NCBI GenBank assembly: GCA_963837325.1
Contig: CAWIMV010000004.1
Span: 1 to 64,000 of the forward strand
Length of the DNA stretch: 64,000 nt
Direction: 5' to 3'
DNA from: CAVQKZ01 sp963837325
GTDB taxonomy: Bacteria; Actinomycetota; Actinomycetes; Mycobacteriales; Jatrophihabitantaceae
Below are positions 59,386-64,000 of the stretch, in pieces. The translations under genes were made by a program, and so were the position numbers. Each line of letters begins with the position of its first letter. Within the stretch, counting starts at the first letter, position 1. The notes beneath the pieces are model-generated. The model did not search any database and was not told the origin of the DNA. It saw nothing but the letters and a program-made list of their open reading frames with translations.

Positions 59386-60512
59386 CGCGGCGGCGTGGAC
59401 GCGGAGGCGGCGGTCGAGCCCGGTGCACGGCCATCTGCTGCGCGGTCATCGTCTTGGTGGCGGCGGCGTGCTCGGGCAAACGACATCAGTCGGCTGCGGC
59501 CCGCTTCGCGACCACGGCTGGTGCGCCTCTTTCTGCGACCTCTCCCTACCTGCTCATGAGCGATGCGGCAACTGGCCTGGCCGTGTGGCCGAGCGAACGC
59601 GCGTGGCTGCTCCTCGGCACCACCGACGGTTGGCAGCACGTCGCGAACCGCACCCCCATCGCGGTGCCGACGGGCGGCGGACTGGTCGCGGCTGCGTTCG
59701 CAGGCAACCTCTCAGTGGCGATCGGTACGTACGAACGGCTCACCCAATCTCCGCTCGTGACGAGCACCGGCGACAAGGGTCCGTGGCGTCCCAGCGAGCT
59801 GCCCGGCGCGATCGCTGATTCGCGGGCCGCCGTCTCTGTTGCCGGGCGGCAAACGGCCATCCTCAACCGCGCGGGTGGCATGGTCGTCTCGTACCGCGCC
59901 GGCCGCTGGACCCAACTGACCACCGCGGCGAGGCTCGATCCGGGCGGCGGGTTGCGGCTCGACGGCGTGACGTGGAGAGACGGTGCGTTCGGCTGGCTCA
60001 CCGGCCACGGCCGCACGAACACCTCCATGGCTTTCCAGACCACCGACGGCGGACACAGTTGGGCACCGCTGCCCCACGCCGGCCAAGCCGTCGTCGCCGC
60101 TCTGGCGCCGTGTGGACGTGGCCGCAATTGGGTTGTGCCGCTCGTCGGCGCAAACGGCACCATCCGGTTGGACCGTACGACTGACGGGGGAACGTCGTGG
60201 CGAACGGGGGGATCGGTGGCCCTTGGATCAGGCCCACCTGCGTGGGGCTGCTGGCAAGACGAAGTGTGGCTGGCCGGACGAGACGATCATGTGTTCGTGT
60301 CCGAGGACGCCGGGGTGCGTTGGGCTGACGCCGGCCGCGCACCGGCCGGCGTCACCGCATTGTCACCGACCGGCGGCGGTGCCGGTTTCGCCGCATCGGC
60401 GACTGGGGGCAAGGCGGCATTGTGGGCGGTCGCAGGCAACGGCACCCGGTTCACGAAACTGGCCTTGCCGGGCTGGGTTGCCACGGTGGGAGCCCAGATG
60501 GGAACCAGCTGA
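59382..60512 (+). CDS. Secreted lipoprotein with BNR/YCF48-like propeller
   Basis: 376 residues from a GTG at 59382, overlapping the SCO1-fusion stop (GTGA). Lipoprotein signal with lipobox VAAAC, Cys30. The mature part has repeats with Asp-box-like turns, e.g. FQTTDGGHSW, DRTTDGGTSWR and VSEDAGVRWAD, as in BNR and YCF48-type propellers. The function is unknown. Translational coupling to the SCO1 fusion suggests an accessory part in oxidase assembly. Convergent with the oxidase subunit III gene. Confidence 0.83.
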   Translation: MTRRRGRGGGGRARCTAICCAVIVLVAAACSGKRHQSAAARFATTAGAPLSATSPYLLMSDAATGLAVWPSERAWLLLGTTDGWQHVANRTPIAVPTGGGLVAAAFAGNLSVAIGTYERLTQSPLVTSTGDKGPWRPSELPGAIADSRAAVSVAGRQTAILNRAGGMVVSYRAGRWTQLTTAARLDPGGGLRLDGVTWRDGAFGWLTGHGRTNTSMAFQTTDGGHSWAPLPHAGQAVVAALAPCGRGRNWVVPLVGANGTIRLDRTTDGGTSWRTGGSVALGSGPPAWGCWQDEVWLAGRDDHVFVSEDAGVRWADAGRAPAGVTALSPTGGGAGFAASATGGKAALWAVAGNGTRFTKLALPGWVATVGAQMGTS

Positions 60513-60564
60513 GCCCACCGCCGCTCTCGCCCGGGGACACCGCCGCCAACCGACGCCGCCCAGT

Positions 60565-60627
60565 GGTTCAGCCGTTTCCGACGAGGGTTCAGCCGTTTCC
60601 GACGAGGGTTCAGCCGTTTCCGACGAG
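60565..60627. repeat. Three tandem 21-bp units at 3' end of oxidase subunit III gene
   Basis: Three perfect copies of a 21-base unit starting GGTTCAGCCGTTTCC (60565-60585, 60586-60606, 60607-60627). The last copy includes the stop codon and last codons of the leftward subunit III gene; the other two lie just beyond it. Copies 2 and 1 therefore repeat the end of the gene after its stop. Confidence 0.9.
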
Positions 60628-61239
60628 CAGGTTCGGGCTCGCCACGAACGACGTCGTGAACGCACTCAGCAACGCAGCGAAGGCGACCCACGTCCACCAC
60701 AGGCCGACAACCTGCACCTGCCAGTTGTTCTCCGAGCTGAACTTGTGCAGCCGGGACCGATTCCACATGCCGACACCGATGAACAGCGTGAGCAGCAAGT
60801 GGAAGAGGTTGGCCGCGGCTAACACGTACGTCGCCGACCCGTAGGCGCTGTCTTCGACTTCGAACGGAAAGCTTGCCAGCTGGACGAGCTGTCCGACCGC
60901 GACCGCCGCGACGACAACGACGCCCACGGCAGCGCCCCGCACCAGCCGCGATTCGTCGTCCTTCTCCAGTCCGACCTGTCCCCACCGGTAGGCAACCGCG
61001 CTCAGTACTGTTCCGGCGGCGATCCCCCAGCCGACCCAGATCGGCGCGCTGCTCGTCCCTTTCGGGAACCATGCGCCTTCGGTGTTGAGGCCGCGCAAGT
61101 AGAAGTACGCGAAAACCAGGCTGGCCACGAACGATGCGTCAGCGAAGATGAGTAGCAAGACCCCCAGCCGCCAGCGCCGGCCGACGGCGTTGATGTCCTC
61201 GATGTGGCGGACCGGCCCCGCGGGAACGACCGCGGTCAT
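60610..61239 (-). CDS. ctaE: Cytochrome c oxidase subunit III
   Basis: 209-residue membrane protein with five helices (about 25-48, 68-86, 105-128, 138-160, 175-200), the short form of the subunit III family. Family features: LGVLLLIFADASFVASLVFAYFYLRGLN, then ATYVLAAANLFHLLLTLFIGVGM and NWQVQVVGLWWTWVAFAALL. Its ATG overlaps the subunit I stop (ATGA, 61236-61239). Last gene of the II-I-III operon. The gene ends within a tandem 21-bp repeat. Confidence 0.9.
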   Translation of the reverse strand: MTAVVPAGPVRHIEDINAVGRRWRLGVLLLIFADASFVASLVFAYFYLRGLNTEGAWFPKGTSSAPIWVGWGIAAGTVLSAVAYRWGQVGLEKDDESRLVRGAAVGVVVVAAVAVGQLVQLASFPFEVEDSAYGSATYVLAAANLFHLLLTLFIGVGMWNRSRLHKFSSENNWQVQVVGLWWTWVAFAALLSAFTTSFVASPNLLVGNG

Positions 61240-63182
61240 GACTGGGTCCTCTCGGTGTCGTCCTCGGGCACCGGCTCCATGATCGGCCCGACCGGAACGA
61301 GCGGCTTCTGTGTGGGCGGTAGAACCGGGTCACCCTCGCCGTAGCCGTACGGATCGGAGATGACGACGGGGAGCACCTCGAAGTTCTCCAGCGGGATTGG
61401 ATTTGGCACCGCCCACTCCAACGTCTTACCGCCCCACGGATTGGCGGGCGCGACCGGACCGTGCCGCCACGAACTGATCACGGCGTAGAGGAGCAGGAGC
61501 ATGCCCAACCCGATGCAGTACGCCCCCATCGTCGACACGAAATTGCCGAGCGCGAACATGTGGTCGTAGTGCACGACGCGCCGCGGTTGGCCGGCGAGCC
61601 CGACCGCGAACATGCCCATGAACGTGACGTTGAAGCCGATCTGCACGAGCCAGAACGAGGCCAGACTGAACGGCTTGTTGATCATTCGGCCGGTCATCTT
61701 GGGGAACCAGTAGAACAGAGCTCCGATCGCGCCGGTCAGGCCCGCACCCATCAACGTGTAGTGGAAGTGGGCAGTGACGAACATCGACCCGTGCAAGGCG
61801 TAGTCGGCCGGTACGTCGGACAGGTAGATGCCGGTGACCCCGCCGATGATGAAATTCCACAACATCGCATAGACCGACATCATCGGCAGCGTCGTCCAAA
61901 CCCGCCCGCGCCAGATCGTGCCGATGACGACGAGGAACAGCAGTCCCGTCGGTATCGAGATCAGCTCGGTGGTCAGCATGAACGAGCCGTTGAGGTCCGG
62001 CGCCCAGCCGGACGCGTACATGTGGTGCGCCCAGACCATGACACTCAGGCCCACGATGCCGACGATGGACAGGACGGCCACGTTGAAGCCGAACAGCGGT
62101 TTTCGCGTGAACACCGGCGTGATCTCCATCAGCGCGATGACTGCCGGCAGGACGATGACGTAGACCTCTGGATGTCCCATCAGCCAGAACAGGTTGGCGT
62201 AGAGCCACGGACTACCGCCACCGGACGCCACATAGAACTGCCCACCGAAACTACGGTCGACACCAAGCAGCACTTCCGCCGACATGAACATCGGGAAAGC
62301 CGGGATCGCCAGCCCGACGCTCGCGACGACGCCGTACACGAAGATCGGGGTGCGGCTCCACGTCATCCCGCGGGCCCGCATGGTCAGCGCCGTGGTGGTG
62401 ATGTTGGCACCAGCGATCGCGCTTGACATCGCGAAGACGATGATCGTCATCAGGTAGGCGTTCATGCCCGGCGGTGCCTGATCAGCTAGCGGTGCGTAAC
62501 CCGTCCACCCGGTGGGAATGCCGCCCATGAACGCAGCTGACAACAGCATCGGTATGACGGCAACGAGCAGCCACAGGCTTAGGGCATTCAGCCGCGGGAA
62601 GGCCATGTCGCGCGCGCCGATCATGATCGGCAGGATGAAGTTACCGAACGGACCGGTCACCATGACAATCGTGGCGATGATCATGATGAGTCCGTGCAAC
62701 CCGACGACCGCGTTGTAGGTCTGCGGTCCGAGGAAATGCGAATTGGATGTGATCAGGTTCGTGCGGATCATCATCGCGAGCGTGCCGCCCACCGCAAGCA
62801 AGATCATCGTCACGACGAGGTACTGAACCCCGACGACCTTGTGGTCGGTGGTGAAGCGGAAGTAGCGGCCGATGCCCTGGTTCTTGCCGGCCAGGAACAT
62901 CTCGTCTTCATGCGACTGATCGTTGCCGAGCAACCACCTGAAGGGTCCGGCGAACGCGCCGATACCGATCATGAAGCCAAGGGCCCAGCAGCCCAAAGTG
63001 ATGGTGGCGACCCGATCAGAACCGAAATCCCCAAGCTGCATGATGCGGTGGGAGATGTACCAGCCCACGCCCGCGAAGATGGCGCCACCAGCGACGGCCG
63101 TCCCGAGATTCAGGCGCCGCAGTAGACCACCGCCGCCATCCACCGGCGGAGCCGCGGCATACTCGACCATCGCTTCACTCAT
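61236..63182 (-). CDS. ctaD: Cytochrome c oxidase subunit I
   Basis: 648 residues, haem-copper oxidase catalytic subunit. N-terminal extension of about 110 residues includes two extra helices before the canonical start FTTDHKVVGVQYLVV. Haem a ligand in NAVVGLHGLIMI, D-channel Asp in GARDMAFPRLNALS, CuB and cross-linked Tyr in GHPEVYVIVLP, CuB His pair in WAHHMYASG, and haem ligands in VTAHFHYTLMG are all present. The K-channel Lys is missing: the usual PTGIK reads PTGLL here. The C-terminal tail is Pro-rich. Stop overlaps subunit III. Twenty-seven bases separate it from subunit II. Confidence 0.95.
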   Translation of the reverse strand: MSEAMVEYAAAPPVDGGGGLLRRLNLGTAVAGGAIFAGVGWYISHRIMQLGDFGSDRVATITLGCWALGFMIGIGAFAGPFRWLLGNDQSHEDEMFLAGKNQGIGRYFRFTTDHKVVGVQYLVVTMILLAVGGTLAMMIRTNLITSNSHFLGPQTYNAVVGLHGLIMIIATIVMVTGPFGNFILPIMIGARDMAFPRLNALSLWLLVAVIPMLLSAAFMGGIPTGWTGYAPLADQAPPGMNAYLMTIIVFAMSSAIAGANITTTALTMRARGMTWSRTPIFVYGVVASVGLAIPAFPMFMSAEVLLGVDRSFGGQFYVASGGGSPWLYANLFWLMGHPEVYVIVLPAVIALMEITPVFTRKPLFGFNVAVLSIVGIVGLSVMVWAHHMYASGWAPDLNGSFMLTTELISIPTGLLFLVVIGTIWRGRVWTTLPMMSVYAMLWNFIIGGVTGIYLSDVPADYALHGSMFVTAHFHYTLMGAGLTGAIGALFYWFPKMTGRMINKPFSLASFWLVQIGFNVTFMGMFAVGLAGQPRRVVHYDHMFALGNFVSTMGAYCIGLGMLLLLYAVISSWRHGPVAPANPWGGKTLEWAVPNPIPLENFEVLPVVISDPYGYGEGDPVLPPTQKPLVPVGPIMEPVPEDDTERTQS

Positions 63183-63209
63183 CGTGACCCCCCGACCCGC
63201 ATGCCCATT

Positions 63210-63995
63210 TCACTTGGCCGGTGCCCGGACCGGTGCCGTGTTGGTCCGTACCCAGGCTGCGAAGTCTTGCGCGCTTACCACGTGAACCGTGGATTCCATG
63301 TCCGCGTGCAGCAATCCGCACAGTTCCGCGCAGCGCACGACGTAGGTGCCAATCTTGTTGGGCGTGACATTCGTCTTGGTCGTGACGCCGGGGTTCGCAT
63401 CCACCTTGATGCCCATCTGCACGACCCAGAACGAGTGGATGACGTCCTTACTCGTGACGTGGAATACGACGGGCTCATCGACCGGCAGATACAGGTCCTG
63501 GGAGTCGATCTTCTGGCTCGGATAGTCGAAGCTCCACACCCATTGTTGCCCGGTGACATCGACCTCGAGCGGGACGCGACCGGCCGCCGCCGCAGTCACG
63601 CTCTGCATCGCCGCTAGCCCCCAAATGAGCAGGAAGACGCAGAGCAGGCTGGACGCGACCAGCCAGATCGCGGTCACCGGCGTGTTGCCGCGGATCGGCG
63701 GCCCGTCCGTGTCCGGTTGTTCTGGACCCCGGTGCCGCCAGGCCAGCAGACTGTAGAGCGCGACCGACCATACGGCGGCCGCGACCGGACTCGCCGCGAC
63801 GGTGAACACGGTCATCGTGTTTTCGACGGCATGCATCGTCGGTGACGCCGGCGTTCCCATCAGCCGCGCCGGAACGTACACCGAGAACACTTCGAGGACG
63901 ACCGTCATGGCCGCCCACAGAAAGAACACTCCGCGTGTCTCTGGGCGGTCCCACCAGGATCGGAGCCGACCTCCGACCTGCGCAGGAATCGTCAT
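63210..63995 (-). CDS. ctaC: Cytochrome c oxidase subunit II
   Basis: 261 residues, ATG near the right edge of the window. Helices at about 20-42, 64-85 and 108-132 precede the CuA cupredoxin domain. CuA ligands: His187 in SKDVIHSFWVV, then Cys222, Cys226, His230 and Met233 in CAELCGLLHADM. The extra first helix is unusual, as standard subunits have two. No cytochrome c domain is fused, so electrons come from a separate cytochrome. First gene of the oxidase operon; its promoter lies outside the window. Confidence 0.94.
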   Translation of the reverse strand: MTIPAQVGGRLRSWWDRPETRGVFFLWAAMTVVLEVFSVYVPARLMGTPASPTMHAVENTMTVFTVAASPVAAAVWSVALYSLLAWRHRGPEQPDTDGPPIRGNTPVTAIWLVASSLLCVFLLIWGLAAMQSVTAAAAGRVPLEVDVTGQQWVWSFDYPSQKIDSQDLYLPVDEPVVFHVTSKDVIHSFWVVQMGIKVDANPGVTTKTNVTPNKIGTYVVRCAELCGLLHADMESTVHVVSAQDFAAWVRTNTAPVRAPAK

Positions 63996-64000
63996 TGTCT

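Noticed and set aside
1..64000. Biosynthetic gene cluster for a rifamycin or glycopeptide
   Set aside because: No PKS, NRPS or tailoring set is present; the glycosyltransferase and rph stand alone as resistance genes.
1..64000. Prophage, integrative element or tRNA-linked island
   Set aside because: No integrase, transposase, attachment repeat or tRNA gene could be seen.

Overview
The window comes from a GC-rich actinomycete chromosome: strong third-position GC, many GTG and TTG starts, ATGA or GTGA stop/start overlaps inside operons, several ECF sigma factors and LuxR-type two-component systems, Tat/Sec and lipoprotein signals of Gram-positive type, and an rgt/RAE-like plus rph pairing known mainly from soil actinomycetes. 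I cannot place it below that level. No tRNA, rRNA, integrase, transposase, prophage or CRISPR array was seen; the window reads as chromosomal accessory and housekeeping DNA.

Layout. 166-3530: OmpR-type two-component system with terminator, then a secreted beta-propeller. 3610-5641: ribosomal-protection tetracycline resistance GTPase with a possible leader ORF. 5705-7254: photolyase coupled to a small unknown gene. 7356-11031: ABC exporter plus LuxR-type two-component system. 11088-12481: GT1 glycosyltransferase preceded by a palindrome of the rifamycin-associated element (RAE) type. 12558-17744: ABC transporter operon ending in a YVTN-propeller phosphoesterase. 17867-29452: a divergent carbohydrate-use locus (secreted propeller, ABC importer, six-hairpin glycosidase, acetyl esterase, against PMI-like isomerase, ROK kinase, LacI regulator). 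29467-34090: metallo-beta-lactamase-fold protein, two membrane-anchored helix-turn-helix proteins, two secreted proteins, and a non-coding 84-bp repeat array. 34244-37237: hemerythrin and a TetR/membrane/ArsR-like trio. 37346-42585: CoA-transferase/HMG-CoA-lyase-like/MFS/YrdC-like operon, divergent from an MmyB-type regulator. 42748-45354: rifampin phosphotransferase. 45421-50717: MacB/FtsX-type ABC system with its own two-component system. 50830-53605: two ECF sigma modules. 53664-56565: SppA, a broken DinB/DUF664 gene, a small unknown gene. 56722-63995: CcdA, SCO1 fusion, lipoprotein and a cytochrome oxidase subunit II-I-III operon.

How it fits together. Three separate antibiotic-resistance type genes (tet, rgt-like, rph) lie within 42 kb, the glycosyltransferase with a RAE-type palindrome and the phosphotransferase without one. 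The sugar locus predicts secretion, binding, import, cytoplasmic deacetylation and glycoside cleavage, phosphorylation and isomerisation, most easily read as use of an acetylated mannose-type oligosaccharide under LacI control through a 17-bp palindrome in the divergent promoter. The right-hand end is a respiratory module in which thiol reduction (CcdA), copper delivery (SCO1 domain) and the oxidase itself are adjacent. Start codons stated below were chosen from Shine-Dalgarno positions, stop/start overlaps and family alignment by eye; no database search was possible.
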